Part shown: piece after piece, positions 33,817 through 42,323 of the stretch
How the letters are laid out: each line of letters begins with the position of its first letter
Numbering within the stretch: position 1 is the first letter of the stretch
Program-made: the position numbers and the translations under genes
Notes under the pieces: generated by a model
Told to the model about the DNA's origin: nothing
Databases searched by the model: none
The model's input: the letters and a program-made list of their open reading frames with translations, nothing else
Source of the DNA: Mycobacterium numidiamassiliense
GTDB taxonomy: Bacteria > Actinomycetota > Actinomycetes > Mycobacteriales > Mycobacteriaceae
Assembly (NCBI RefSeq): GCF_900157365.1
Contig: NZ_FUEZ01000004.1
Coordinates: forward strand, 3,211,066 to 3,275,065
Direction of reading: 5' to 3'
Length of the DNA: 64,000 nucleotides

Positions 33817-34371
33817 ATGGCAATACGCGGGGCGAGCACACTGCACGGAGCCGGGTTGGTGATTGCCGGACTGGCACTGGCACTGGCGTTGGCCGGCGTC
33901 GGCGCCGGCACGACCAGGGCAGCACCGGGCACCGGGCCGCTGACGATCAGCAGTCCCGCGTTCGCCAATAACGCACCGATACCAACCGATTTCACCTGCA
34001 AGGGCGCGGACGTGTCGCCGCCGCTGGCGTGGTCCGCGCCGTTAGGGGCGGCGCTGGTTGTCGACGACCCCGACGCCGTCAACGGCCTGTACGTCCATTG
34101 GATCGTCATCGGAATCGCACCAGGTTCCGGTAGCGCCGGGCGCGGTCAATCCCCCGCCGGCGCAACCGCACTCCCGAACACGTCGGGCCAGCCGGCGTAC
34201 AAGGGGCCGTGCCCGCCCGAGGGCAGCGGAACGCACCACTACCGCTTCACGCTCTACCAGCTTCCCAACGACTACCAGCTCCCCGGCGGACTGGCCGGTG
34301 TACAAGCGGCGCAGACAATTGCCGGCGCTGCCACCGCTCAGGCTCAACTGGTGGGAACGTTCGGGGGCTGA
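33817..34371 (+). CDS. Exported PEBP/YbhB-type protein (LppC/Rv1910c family)
   Basis: 184 residues from the ATG at 33817 after GAGGGGAGCG. The signal peptide (LVIAGLALALALAGVGAG) has no cysteine, so it is secreted rather than a lipoprotein like LppC. The PEBP fold is shown by SPAFANNAPIPTDFTCKGADVSPPLAWSA, VVDDPDAVNGLYVHWIVIGI and GSGTHHYRFTLYQLP. YbhB-type proteins bind phosphorylated or anionic ligands; the cellular role is not known. Neighbour of fadB5, as in M. tuberculosis. Confidence 0.85.
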   Translation: MAIRGASTLHGAGLVIAGLALALALAGVGAGTTRAAPGTGPLTISSPAFANNAPIPTDFTCKGADVSPPLAWSAPLGAALVVDDPDAVNGLYVHWIVIGIAPGSGSAGRGQSPAGATALPNTSGQPAYKGPCPPEGSGTHHYRFTLYQLPNDYQLPGGLAGVQAAQTIAGAATAQAQLVGTFGG

Positions 34372-34375
34372 CCGG

Positions 34376-35941
34376 CTAGCGGTCATCCAGAATCTGGTAT
34401 GCCGCGTTATAGCCGGGCGTGAAGGTAATACCCGGGCCTCCGTGGCATCCGGCGCCACCGAGGTAGAGGCCGTCGATCGGTATCGGGAAGTCGAGAAACC
34501 CCTTCGGTCCGGGTCGATTCGGGCCCATCAGGTCCGGGTGGAGCAGACCGTGACAGAAGTCGCCGGAGGGTGCGCCGAACATGGTGTTCATGTGGTACGG
34601 CGCAAACGTGATGTGGCGGATCACGATGTCCTTGAAATTCGGTGCAAACCTGGTGATCTTGTCGATAACACGTTGCGCCATCTCATTTTTCAGATGCCCA
34701 TGCTGGTCGCGGTCCACCTCGACCGGGAAGGCGTACGCGTAGGCGCTGGCGGCGTGCTTGCCGGGCGGCGCCATGCCCGGATCGTGCACCGAAGGGATCT
34801 GCATGCCCATCGAGGGGTTGTCCGGGACGATGCCGCGCCGGCAGGTCTCCCACTGCAGTTGCTGCTCCTCCGGCGAGCCGAAGATCCCGACCGACTGTTG
34901 CATTCCCTCCTCGTTCAAGAACTCGTAGGGGGGCGCGAATTCCGGTAGCCCGTCCAGGGCGAAGTGGAGCTGCACGAAGGACGCACGATGGTCTCGGTCC
35001 GACACGCGCGAAACAAGTTCTACCGGGACATGTTCGGGTGCGACCAGGTCGTTGAGCGTGACGTCTGGCGACAGGTTGGACACGACGATCGGCGCGCTCA
35101 GTGTCGACCCGTCACGAAGCCGCACACCGGTCACCGACCCGCGCTCGACCAGAATCTGCTCAACCTTGGTGCGGAATCGCAGCTCGCCGCCGTGGGAGAT
35201 GAACAGCCCACGCAGATGCTCGGTCAGCGCGCCGATGCCGCCTTTGAGCTTGGTCATCATCGCGGTGCTGTCATCGGGCACGGCCAGCGCGAACGCAAGA
35301 CAGGTGGCGCTACCTGGTGTGTAGGGCCCGCGGTACGTGGAGTTGACGGCCAGAAACGCGAGCATCCCGCGCATCACCGCGTGCTTGTCCTTCTCGGGAA
35401 GGTAGCGGTCGATCACGTCCATCGCCGACCCGAACAACATCTCGTGAATCGCCCGTCGTTCAGCGTCATTCGTTGCGCAGGCGTACATCTCGTCCAGGGT
35501 CTTGGGAGGCTTGCGTACGTCGAATCGGCCCAGCGCCCGGGCGGGTCCCTGGCTCCACCCGATCAGTTCGGCCATGCCGGTAACGGCCTCGAAGCCGTGC
35601 TTCTCGCCGAGGTGTGCCATCAGCTGCATCGGGTCGCGGTAGAAGACCATCGGCTCTTCGCCGTGTTCGCCGATGTTGATCGACATCACCTCGGGTTCCA
35701 CCGTGGGCAGCGTGTCGAGCCCGAGATCCTTGGTGATCTCGCTGGCCGTGGGGAACTGGACGGAGCCCGCGATCTCGTATCGGAAGCCGTCGATCAGTTC
35801 GACCGTTGCCGCCATCCCTCCGGCGTACGTGTTCGCTTCCAGGCACACGGTGCGCAGCCCGGCGCGTTGCAGAATCGCGGCGGCGGTCAGTCCGTTGTGT
35901 CCGGCACCGACCACGATCGCGTCGTAGTCCGTTGTGCTCAT
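34376..35941 (-). CDS. Phytoene dehydrogenase-like FAD-dependent oxidoreductase
   Basis: 521 residues from the ATG at 35941. The N-terminal dinucleotide motif YDAIVVGAGHNGLTAAAILQRAGLRTVCLEA is textbook. PYTPGSATCLAFALA and KGGIGALTEHLRGLFISHGGELRF are shared with carotenoid desaturases and PYROXD2-like flavoproteins. The C-terminal FAD segment is GLYLGGAGCHGGPGITFTPGYNAA. The substrate could be a carotenoid-like or other polyunsaturated/alcohol compound. It faces the TetR gene across two palindromic operators and is very likely its target. Confidence 0.87.
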   Translation of the reverse strand: MSTTDYDAIVVGAGHNGLTAAAILQRAGLRTVCLEANTYAGGMAATVELIDGFRYEIAGSVQFPTASEITKDLGLDTLPTVEPEVMSINIGEHGEEPMVFYRDPMQLMAHLGEKHGFEAVTGMAELIGWSQGPARALGRFDVRKPPKTLDEMYACATNDAERRAIHEMLFGSAMDVIDRYLPEKDKHAVMRGMLAFLAVNSTYRGPYTPGSATCLAFALAVPDDSTAMMTKLKGGIGALTEHLRGLFISHGGELRFRTKVEQILVERGSVTGVRLRDGSTLSAPIVVSNLSPDVTLNDLVAPEHVPVELVSRVSDRDHRASFVQLHFALDGLPEFAPPYEFLNEEGMQQSVGIFGSPEEQQLQWETCRRGIVPDNPSMGMQIPSVHDPGMAPPGKHAASAYAYAFPVEVDRDQHGHLKNEMAQRVIDKITRFAPNFKDIVIRHITFAPYHMNTMFGAPSGDFCHGLLHPDLMGPNRPGPKGFLDFPIPIDGLYLGGAGCHGGPGITFTPGYNAAYQILDDR

Positions 35942-35981
35942 AGTTCCGGCCCGTCCTCTCACGTTGTGGGCGTGACAAGAA

Positions 35982-36021
35982 TATGTCAGTACTGACATAA
36001 TAGGAAGATGTCGGTACTGAC
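35982..36021. promoter_or_regulatory. Two palindromic TetR operators between divergent genes
   Basis: An 18-bp perfect palindrome TATGTCAGTACTGACATA (35982-35999) and a second copy GTCGGTACTGAC (36010-36021) with one changed base, centres 25 bp apart. CATAAT (35995-36000) is a plausible -10 for the TetR gene, starting near 36008, so the first operator covers it. Autoregulation plus control of the flavoprotein gene is inferred. Confidence 0.7.
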
Positions 36022-36655
36022 TGATTTGGAACGGCTGGGATACGATCGGCGAGCTATGACCGTCCCGCTCAACCGCCACGAGCTGCGTCGCCGCTCGACG
36101 CATGAGGCGCTTCGCCAGGCCGCGTTAAACAGCTTCGCCCGCAAGGGTTTTGTGAATGTGACTGTCACGGAGTTGGCTCGGGAGGCGGGCGTCACCGAAC
36201 GCACCTTCTTCCGGCATTTCCCGACCAAGGAAGCCGTGCTGTTCCAGGACTACGAAACCCAGCTGGAATGGCTGGCCGAGGCGCTCGCGCAGCGTCCGCC
36301 GTGGGAGCCGCTGTTCGATGCGGTGTTGGCGAGTGTGGCTGCCTTCCCGCACGACATCGAAGTCGTCCGCCAGGCCGCGATCGCACGCACGGAGTTGATC
36401 ACCGCGGACCGCATCGCGGGCCACCTGCGGGTGGTCCAGTCATCGTTTGCGCAGGTGCTCACCGAGTTTGTCAGGAGCCGAAACCGCGACATGCCGAACA
36501 TCGACCTGGCCGCCGAGGTCGCGGGATCCGCTCTGGCCGCGGCTCTGGTTGTCGCAGTAGAGAATTGGGGCCGCAACGGTTGTTCCGACGACCTTGGTGA
36601 GCTGGTGAGCGCAAGCCTGGAACTCGTTCGCTCGGGGTTGGCGCCGCTGACCTAA
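36008..36655 (+). CDS. TetR-family transcriptional regulator
   Basis: 215 residues from the ATG at 36008 (leaderless or SD AGGAAG); an ATG at 36056 (199 residues) with TACGAT upstream is the alternative and lies beyond the second operator. The HTH is AALNSFARKGFVNVTVTELAREAGVTERTFFRHFPTKEAVLF, close to the TetR consensus. The C-terminal ligand domain (about 75-215) is helical. It is divergent from the phytoene dehydrogenase-like gene. Confidence 0.9.
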   Translation: MSVLTDLERLGYDRRAMTVPLNRHELRRRSTHEALRQAALNSFARKGFVNVTVTELAREAGVTERTFFRHFPTKEAVLFQDYETQLEWLAEALAQRPPWEPLFDAVLASVAAFPHDIEVVRQAAIARTELITADRIAGHLRVVQSSFAQVLTEFVRSRNRDMPNIDLAAEVAGSALAAALVVAVENWGRNGCSDDLGELVSASLELVRSGLAPLT

Positions 36656-36814
36656 TCCGCCGCGGAAGTTCGGGTGGCCAGCCGCATCAGCTCGGCGCAA
36701 GTCCTCGTCGCGTTGTCCCCGATCGGTGAGCAGTCGAGTGTGCGTGGTCGGCGACGACACGCCGTCAGAATCCGGCGCGAACGCACACCGAAAACCCTGA
36801 GCGCACAACCGGTA

Positions 36815-37690
36815 TCAAGCTTCGCCCGCTGCCGCGCTCGCCACGGCCGCCTCGACGAAACGGCGCAGTTCGGCATTGCGGGCGCGCGGCAGAAAAGCCA
36901 ACACGACTGGACTCGGTGGGGCTCCGCGCAGCGCGACGAACCGCACACCGGGGTGAATATTGCGCCGGACCGCGACGTCGGGGATAACGCCGATACCGCG
37001 GTCGGCAGCCACGGACTCCAGCCACTCGTCGAAATTCGTTGTCTCCACAACGGTTTTCGGGCCTGCATCGGCCGGCCAGGACCACGGCCCGGTGGTACCG
37101 CTGGCGACGTTAACCACCAACGGCCAACGCGGGACCTCGTCCCAGTCCAACTCCGATCGTTGCGCCAGGGGCGAGTGAACGGAACACACCGCCACCCGTG
37201 ATTCGTCGAACAGGTGCACCACGCGTACCCCGGTTGACGTCACCTGTCCCCGCACCACTGCGACGTTGACCTTTCCCTGCTGCACGGCGGACAACGCATC
37301 GTCGGTGCGGATCAACCTGACCGTCGTGCCGGTGGCGCGCTCGAACCGCGCGACGGTGTCCTGCGCCCATGGATCCGGCAACAACCAACTGAACCCGAGG
37401 CGAATACTTGCCTGGCGTCGCACGGCGGCCACGCCGCGTTCCAGTTCGGCGAGAACGCGTTCGACGTAATCAACGAAAGTTCGCCCTGCCTGCGTTGTCT
37501 CAACATGTCGCGAACTTCGATCGAGAAGCGTCGCCCCGAGAGCGTCTTCCAATTGCTGGATGGTGCGGCTCAACGCCGGCTGAGTGATCGTGAGTTCGTC
37601 GGCGGCCTGCGTGAATGACCCCAGGCGTGCCACCGCCTCGAACGCCCTCAGGTGGCGCAACTCGATTCGGCTAATCGCCGCCTCGCCCAT
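36815..37690 (-). CDS. LysR-family transcriptional regulator
   Basis: 291 residues from the ATG at 37690. The N-terminal HTH is IELRHLRAFEAVARLGSFTQAADELTITQPALSRTIQQLEDALGATLLDR, typical of LysR. The effector domain begins near residue 88 (IRLGFSWLLPDPWAQDTVARFE). It is divergent from a tautomerase-nitronate monooxygenase pair, starts 101 bp apart, and probably activates it. The 159 bp downstream of its stop, to the TetR gene, show nothing. Confidence 0.9.
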   Translation of the reverse strand: MGEAAISRIELRHLRAFEAVARLGSFTQAADELTITQPALSRTIQQLEDALGATLLDRSSRHVETTQAGRTFVDYVERVLAELERGVAAVRRQASIRLGFSWLLPDPWAQDTVARFERATGTTVRLIRTDDALSAVQQGKVNVAVVRGQVTSTGVRVVHLFDESRVAVCSVHSPLAQRSELDWDEVPRWPLVVNVASGTTGPWSWPADAGPKTVVETTNFDEWLESVAADRGIGVIPDVAVRRNIHPGVRFVALRGAPPSPVVLAFLPRARNAELRRFVEAAVASAAAGEA

Positions 37691-37791
37691 GCCTGACAAG
37701 CATAGATGGCTCATAACAGGCATTTCACATGCGGTTCTCACCGACCTAACGTCGTAACCGGCCGCACCGCCCGCAGACCAGAGGAGAAGAA

Positions 37792-38184
37792 ATGCCGCTG
37801 TTGTACATCGACCTCATCGAGGGTCGTTCGCCGTCGGAGGTGCAGGTGCTGCTCGACGCAGCCCATGACGCTGTGGTCGGAGCGTTTGCGGTGCCGCCCG
37901 GCGACCGCTATCAGGTGGTCCACACTCATCCGGCGCACGAGATCGTGGCGTGGGACACCGGTCTCGGCATCGACCGTTCGCCCCGGTTGGTGGTCGTGCA
38001 CGTGGTGAGCCGGCGACGCACCCGCGCCATGAAGGAGCGCTTCTATGAGCTGCTGGCGTCCAATCTCGCCGAGCGATGCGGGCTGGACCCGGCCGACCTG
38101 ATCGTCTCGATCACCGAAAACGGGGACGAGGACTGGTCTTTCGGCCACGGCCGCGCGCAGTTCCTCACCGGAGAGTTGCAGTGA
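37792..38184 (+). CDS. Tautomerase-family protein (4-oxalocrotonate tautomerase-like)
   Basis: 130 residues from the ATG after GAGGAGAAG. Pro2 follows the start (MPLLYIDLIEGRS), the catalytic base of the tautomerase superfamily. A second half, RLVVVHVVSRRRTRAMKERFYELLASNLAERCGLDPADLIVSITENGDEDWSFGHGRAQF, resembles fused or long-chain tautomerases. It acts on enol/keto intermediates of ring-cleavage pathways. GTGA overlap with the next gene shows translational coupling. Confidence 0.85.
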   Translation: MPLLYIDLIEGRSPSEVQVLLDAAHDAVVGAFAVPPGDRYQVVHTHPAHEIVAWDTGLGIDRSPRLVVVHVVSRRRTRAMKERFYELLASNLAERCGLDPADLIVSITENGDEDWSFGHGRAQFLTGELQ

Positions 38185-39173
38185 GCAGGGCCGCTCCGCT
38201 GACCACCCGACTCACCGAATTCTTCGGGATCGACTACCCGATCGTGCTCGCGCCGATGGCCATGATCTCCGGCGGCCGGCTGGCGGCGGCGGTGACGGCG
38301 GCCGGCGGCCTGGGATTCATCGGCGGCGGCTACGGCGACAGGGAATGGCTACAGCGCGAATTCGGCAATGCCGGTGCGAGCAAGGTCGGATGCGGGTTCA
38401 TCACATGGAGTCTCGCGGAAAAACCCGAACTGCTTGACGAGGCGTTGGCCCGACAACCGGCCGCGATCATGTTGTCGTTCGGTGATTTGCGACCGTTCGC
38501 CGATCGCGTACGCTCGGCCGGAGTTCCGCTGGTGGCCCAGGCACAGAACCTTGACCACATCCGTGAGGCTTTGGATGCCGGTGCCGACATCATCGTGGCG
38601 CAGGGTAGCGAGGCGGGCGGCCACGGCATGACCGTTCGCTCGACATTCACGTTCGTGCCCGAAGTGGTCGACCTGGTCGCCGAGCGCCGCCCCGAAGTCC
38701 TTGTGGTGCTCGCCGGCGGTGTCGCCGACGGCCGCGGCCTTGCGGCGGCGCTGGCGCTCGGTGCCGACGGGGCCCTGGTGGGCACCCGGTTCTGGGCCAG
38801 CTCGGAGGCCTTGGTGTCGCCGCGGGCCCACCAGCGCGCGATCCCCGCCAGCGGAGATGACACGTTCCGCACCCGGATCTATGACGTTGTGCGGCAACTG
38901 GATTGGCCCGTGGAATATAACGAGCGTGCGCTGGCCAACTCGTTTCTGGACAGGTGGCACGGCAACGACGAACAGCTATTGGCCGCGCTACCCGAGGCGA
39001 TCGACACCTTTGAAAAGGCCGTCGCCGCAGAGGATTTCGACGTGGCCGCGGCCTTGGTCGGCGAGGACATCGGGCTCATTCGCGAAGTTCGCCCGGCCGG
39101 CGGCATCGTGCACGGCATGGCGCGTGACGCCGCGCACATCCTGGCCCGGGCTGCGGACTCAGTACAGCGGTGA
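38181..39173 (+). CDS. Nitronate monooxygenase family flavoprotein
   Basis: 330 residues from the GTG at 38181, overlapping the tautomerase stop. Landmarks: YPIVLAPMAMISGGRLAAAV, VGCGFITWSL, ADIIVAQGSEAGGHG with the catalytic GGHG histidine, and ALALGADGALVGTRFWAS. This set matches true nitronate monooxygenases that oxidise alkyl nitronates such as propionate-3-nitronate using FMN. With the divergent LysR it looks like an inducible detoxification or catabolic unit (inference). Confidence 0.9.
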   Translation: MSRAAPLTTRLTEFFGIDYPIVLAPMAMISGGRLAAAVTAAGGLGFIGGGYGDREWLQREFGNAGASKVGCGFITWSLAEKPELLDEALARQPAAIMLSFGDLRPFADRVRSAGVPLVAQAQNLDHIREALDAGADIIVAQGSEAGGHGMTVRSTFTFVPEVVDLVAERRPEVLVVLAGGVADGRGLAAALALGADGALVGTRFWASSEALVSPRAHQRAIPASGDDTFRTRIYDVVRQLDWPVEYNERALANSFLDRWHGNDEQLLAALPEAIDTFEKAVAAEDFDVAAALVGEDIGLIREVRPAGGIVHGMARDAAHILARAADSVQR

Positions 39174-39866
39174 CCATTCGGACGTCCGCAGCAATCTGCT
39201 AGTCCACTGGTCGCGCAGGTCCAGGGCGTCGTGCATCCAGGTCCCGGGGGCGCGGTATTCGGCGGGAATATGGGTCCGCAACAGATCGAGCAGTGCCTCT
39301 GGCCGGCTGATGCGCTGCATCAGGATCACCTCGCGGCGCACGTGACTGCCGAGAGCCGGCTGGAATGCGGCGTGCATTCTCAGCATCGATGACGGCGCTT
39401 CGAGGCTTCTGGCATAGACCTCACCGCAGCGCACGATGTATTCCTCGAACTTGTCCTCGTACGGCCACATGGTGTCTTCCATGTAGAGCGTCATCTCGTG
39501 CTCGCGGCCATCGACCGGCACCTCGTCGAACTGCACCCGCTGCAGCGGCGACCATGGCAGGGGTACCAGCAATTTCGCGTCGACTTCGTGGCGGAGCTCG
39601 TCGAGATTACGCATCCAGTCCTGCAGATCCCCCTTCTGGACCCGCAACGTCAGCCGCTCCCACGCGGCGCCGTCGCGAACGGCGGTCACGGTGATGACGG
39701 TGTAGGCGGGTCCGCTGCCGTGTGCCTGATTGGCGTACCAGAGCAGCCGGGCGTCGTCGCCCTCGGCGAGCAAGGGCATCCAGCCGTTCCGGAATGCGGC
39801 TTCGAAGTCGTCTTCAGCGCGACCGCGGACCTTGTGCACTTCGTGCATGAACAGCACGCCTAGCAC
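39159..39866 (-). CDS. Conserved hypothetical protein, NIPSNAP/ABM-like
   Basis: 235 residues (ATG at 39866 or 39848). It has two tandem ferredoxin-like halves: one with LGVLFMHEVHKVRGRAEDDFEAAFRNGWMPLL and SGPAYTVITVTAV, the other with EHEMTLYMEDTMWPYEDKFEEYIVRCGEVYARSLE and RREVILMQRISRPEALLDLLRTHIPAEYRAPG. This pattern suits dimeric alpha-beta barrel proteins acting on lipophilic substrates. The last 15 bp overlap the convergent nitronate monooxygenase. Confidence 0.65.
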   Translation of the reverse strand: MLGVLFMHEVHKVRGRAEDDFEAAFRNGWMPLLAEGDDARLLWYANQAHGSGPAYTVITVTAVRDGAAWERLTLRVQKGDLQDWMRNLDELRHEVDAKLLVPLPWSPLQRVQFDEVPVDGREHEMTLYMEDTMWPYEDKFEEYIVRCGEVYARSLEAPSSMLRMHAAFQPALGSHVRREVILMQRISRPEALLDLLRTHIPAEYRAPGTWMHDALDLRDQWTSRLLRTSEWSPLY

Positions 39867-40044
39867 CTCCCAATCGCGGCGCTGGGGGCTGAACGCCGCT
39901 CAACGGACGGTAACCCCGAAAAGTGTTGGGGTCTATGCCGGGTCGACATCTGCACAACTGGGCGCTGCTGCGTGACCTAGACAGCCGCGTTGAGAATCTG
40001 GTTTGCTCGATTCGGTACCGTCCTTACCGGGCAGGAGTTCGCTG

Positions 40045-40530
40045 ATGGCAAGGCTGGCTGTGCCCGATGGCCCCGGTGGCGAAGCCGCCATGATCTGGTC
40101 GTTACGTCCGCAGCTCGGTGGCATGGTCGAGCGGATGATCCGCGGCGCCTACCAGCAGAGCATCCTGCCGGCCGACGAGCGCGAGCTGGCCAGGATGCGG
40201 ATCGCGCAGATCAACGATTGCGTCGCGTGCTCGGGCTTCCGGGCACAGTCGGTGCTGGACGCCAACGTCGCATCGGAGCTCTACGACAACGTCGCGGCGT
40301 ACGCCAGCTATCCCGGCTACACGCCGCGTCAGCGTCTTGCCATCGAGTACGCCGAGCGCTTCGCCACCGACCACGCGTCTATGGACGATGCGTTCTTCGA
40401 ACGGTTGCGGGATTCGTTCTCGGACGAGGAGATTCTCGACCTAACCCTGTGCGTTGCGGTTTTCCTCGGCCTCGGCCGTTCCTTGACCGTGCTGGGGGTC
40501 GACCAATCCTGTCGGGTTAGCTGGCTGTAA
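40045..40530 (+). CDS. Carboxymuconolactone decarboxylase-like (AhpD-fold) protein, 3' end altered by an insertion
   Basis: 161 residues from the ATG at 40045 after GCAGGAG. Typical CMD features: REL ARMRIAQINDCVACSGFRA, with the CxxC pair as in AhpD-like peroxidase folds, and YTPRQRLAIEYAERFA. The final residues come from inserted DNA: after GVDQS the protein ends CRVSWL, whereas joining the two 22-bp repeats would give CAIDL and a stop followed 24 bp later by the nitroreductase. So the element left the gene functional with a slightly changed tail and separated it from its operon. Confidence 0.88.
   Translation: MARLAVPDGPGGEAAMIWSLRPQLGGMVERMIRGAYQQSILPADERELARMRIAQINDCVACSGFRAQSVLDANVASELYDNVAAYASYPGYTPRQRLAIEYAERFATDHASMDDAFFERLRDSFSDEEILDLTLCVAVFLGLGRSLTVLGVDQSCRVSWL
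40490..40511 (+). repeat. Left attachment repeat (attL core)
   Basis: 22 bases identical to 45310-45331; the match breaks on both sides (G/A before, T/C after). The core includes the palindrome GGTCGACC. It lies within the last codons of the CMD gene. Confidence 0.85.
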
Positions 40531-40960
40531 GCTCGTCCTGTACGAATAGTGGCGTGACCTGCATATCTGATACCTGCACCTGCCGGGCGCGGGCAATCCC
40601 AGTCTGGCGTAGTTTGCTGCGCGTAACGCTCAGAATAGGCGCTCTCAGGTTGCGGGTTCCTATCCTCTGCTCTCGTCGCGTTGTTCGCATGAGCAGTGGA
40701 ATTCCCAGCGGTCGGGCCAATGCCCGGTGAGGTCGCCATAGCAGCAGAACTCGATACGTTCACCGGTGCCGGAGGTGAGGGTGACTTCGTGCCAGTCCTC
40801 GTGGATGCGGCACGACCAGAGGTAGACTTGCGGGACAACCAGCGGCGGAATGAGAGCATCGCAGTAAACCGATCAGGACTCCGCACAACGGCGAAGGTGT
40901 GAGCGTACCGCGAGCAACGGCGCACTACTCGACCAGCCGCGGCAGCCCTACGCTCTGCGC
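40531..40960. other. Gap inside the element with a possible gene remnant on the minus strand
   Basis: A 71-codon frame without a start codon runs from 40872 down to a TAG at 40662-40660. It encodes WSCRIHEDWHEV, IEFCCYGDLTGHWPDRW and EFHCSCEQRDES, rich in Cys, His and Trp and unlike random translation. It is probably the end of a small element gene whose start has been lost. Nothing else is recognised in the gap. Confidence 0.4.
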
Positions 40961-41263
40961 ATGACCACATCCACACCCGATGAGGCCAGGGCTGGAATGC
41001 GCGCCCTGCTAAACCACGTCCCGCCGACCATGGGAGCCACGCGCACCGCCCTGGGCGTACTTGCCGCGCTTCGGGCGGACGCCGAGGACGACAAAGTTGA
41101 GGTAAGCCTCAAGGACCTGCGTGAGGTTGTGAGTAAATTCGCGGCGACGTTCACCATCTGCATCGTCATCCTTGAAAACGAGATCGAAGCCCTCCACGGG
41201 CGCAACGGCCTCACCGACAGCACATGGCTGGGCATCATGGGCGAGTTTGGCCTGGGCGGCTAG
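40961..41263 (+). CDS. Element-borne hypothetical protein
   Basis: 100 residues with the third-codon GC bias expected of a coding frame. Segments: LLNHVPPTMGATRTALGVLAALRAD, VEVSLKDLREVVSKFAATFTICIVILENEIEALHGRNGL. It is predicted mostly helical and soluble, with a hydrophobic stretch (about 64-75) that is not clearly membrane-spanning. The opposite strand is open too but lacks this bias. No family recognised. Confidence 0.55.
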   Translation: MTTSTPDEARAGMRALLNHVPPTMGATRTALGVLAALRADAEDDKVEVSLKDLREVVSKFAATFTICIVILENEIEALHGRNGLTDSTWLGIMGEFGLGG

Positions 41264-41472
41264 CTCATCGCGCACGATCTGGCGGACTTGCGCCTCAGAC
41301 AGACTCATCGACTGACCTCGCACTTCAAAATGACCCTTTCAAACTGACCCACTACCGACGTCCAACGCAACTTCTCAGTTCCGCGGGGCGAATATGGGAT
41401 GATCCACCACTCCTGGGGCATAGACTCAAGCCAAACAGCGTGTCCGTTCAGTCCTTACCCGAAAGGATCTGT

Positions 41473-42021
41473 GTGGTCGCAGCGCCCATCAAGTCATCAC
41501 CGGTCCCTATGTATCCCGGTTCTGTCAGCCTCTTCTATGAGGAATCGAAGGCTGCACGCAAAGACATCGCGGACCTGTTGCACCGTTACCGTGCTAACAC
41601 AACTGCCGTCCTAGCGCTGGCCACGGGCGCCGCGACGTTCTTCGGCTTCTCCAATAGCCCGAAGGGGCTCTTTTACCTCCTGTCGCTGAGTGCTTACGCC
41701 GTAGCCAGCTTCCTCGCGATCGCCATCTACTGGCCTATACCGAGCCGCATAAACCCTGCGGATCATGTCGCCGATCTATTAAGAATAGAGCCGGTACAAC
41801 CCATAAAGCTTCAACATGACTTGGCTCTTAATTATCAATCCGCCACTGCGGAGGCTATTAAACGCGTTCGGGGCTGGCGCGGGCTGGCCGCAAAGTTCAG
41901 AGGTCTACTCGTAGCGACGTCGCTCGTGGTCATCTTCGCCGGATTTAATGTCTACCTCGAATCCAGAAGTCACACCGTGCCGCAGCCCACTCACATCGTC
42001 ATAGACAAGGGAATGCCGTGA
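41473..42021 (+). CDS. Element-borne small membrane protein, first gene of an overlapping pair
   Basis: 182 residues from the GTG at 41473 with GAAAGGATCT just upstream. A soluble helix SLFYEESKAARKDIADLLHRYR precedes a helical hairpin in the membrane (AVLALATGAATFFGF; YLLSLSAYAVASFLAIAIYW). A long soluble linker and a third helix LLVATSLVVIFAGFNVYL near the C-terminus follow. The layout (short helix, TM hairpin, helical linker) is reminiscent of SLATT-like small membrane effectors, but I cannot confirm homology. Its stop overlaps the next start (GTGA). Codon use is less GC-biased than host genes. Confidence 0.65.
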   Translation: MVAAPIKSSPVPMYPGSVSLFYEESKAARKDIADLLHRYRANTTAVLALATGAATFFGFSNSPKGLFYLLSLSAYAVASFLAIAIYWPIPSRINPADHVADLLRIEPVQPIKLQHDLALNYQSATAEAIKRVRGWRGLAAKFRGLLVATSLVVIFAGFNVYLESRSHTVPQPTHIVIDKGMP

Positions 42022-42323
42022 CGCATCCACTACCCGAGCCGCCCTCACCCGACGGGCCAATCTACGTCGACCCGGTTCGCTGGTTGCCGTTGGGCCCAGA
42101 AGTGGTGGATAGCGACTTGAGCAGCCTACTGACTCGACTTCTGTTGTCCACGAACGTCCAACGTGTTGAGGTGGCACCAAAGCAAGTCGCTGGCGCGATC
42201 ACAGATCGGCTTGCTCTGCGCATGATGGTTGCGAAGAAGCTACCACTGGCGGAGGTACCACCCGATCAATTCATACCGCCAACAATCCTTGGTATGCCCA
42301 CTGACGTCGTTGAAGGTGCCTAA
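42018..42323 (+). CDS. Element-borne partner of the membrane protein
   Basis: 101 residues from GTG at 42018, overlapping the upstream stop by 4 bp, so co-translated. Pro-rich start (THPLPEPPSPDGPIYVDPVRWLPLGPEVVD), then a helical region STNVQRVEVAPKQVAGAITDRLALRMMVAKK and a Pro-rich tail ILGMPTDVVEGA. No transmembrane helix and no known domain. It could regulate, inhibit or be immunity for the membrane protein (speculative). Confidence 0.6.
   Translation: MTHPLPEPPSPDGPIYVDPVRWLPLGPEVVDSDLSSLLTRLLLSTNVQRVEVAPKQVAGAITDRLALRMMVAKKLPLAEVPPDQFIPPTILGMPTDVVEGA

Noticed and set aside
41009..41323. Minus-strand frame starting MRGQSMSLSEAQVRQIVRDE opposite the 40961 gene
   Set aside because: The N-terminus looks protein-like, but third-codon GC favours the plus strand and the end of the frame is low in structure. 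Kept as a possible alternative only.
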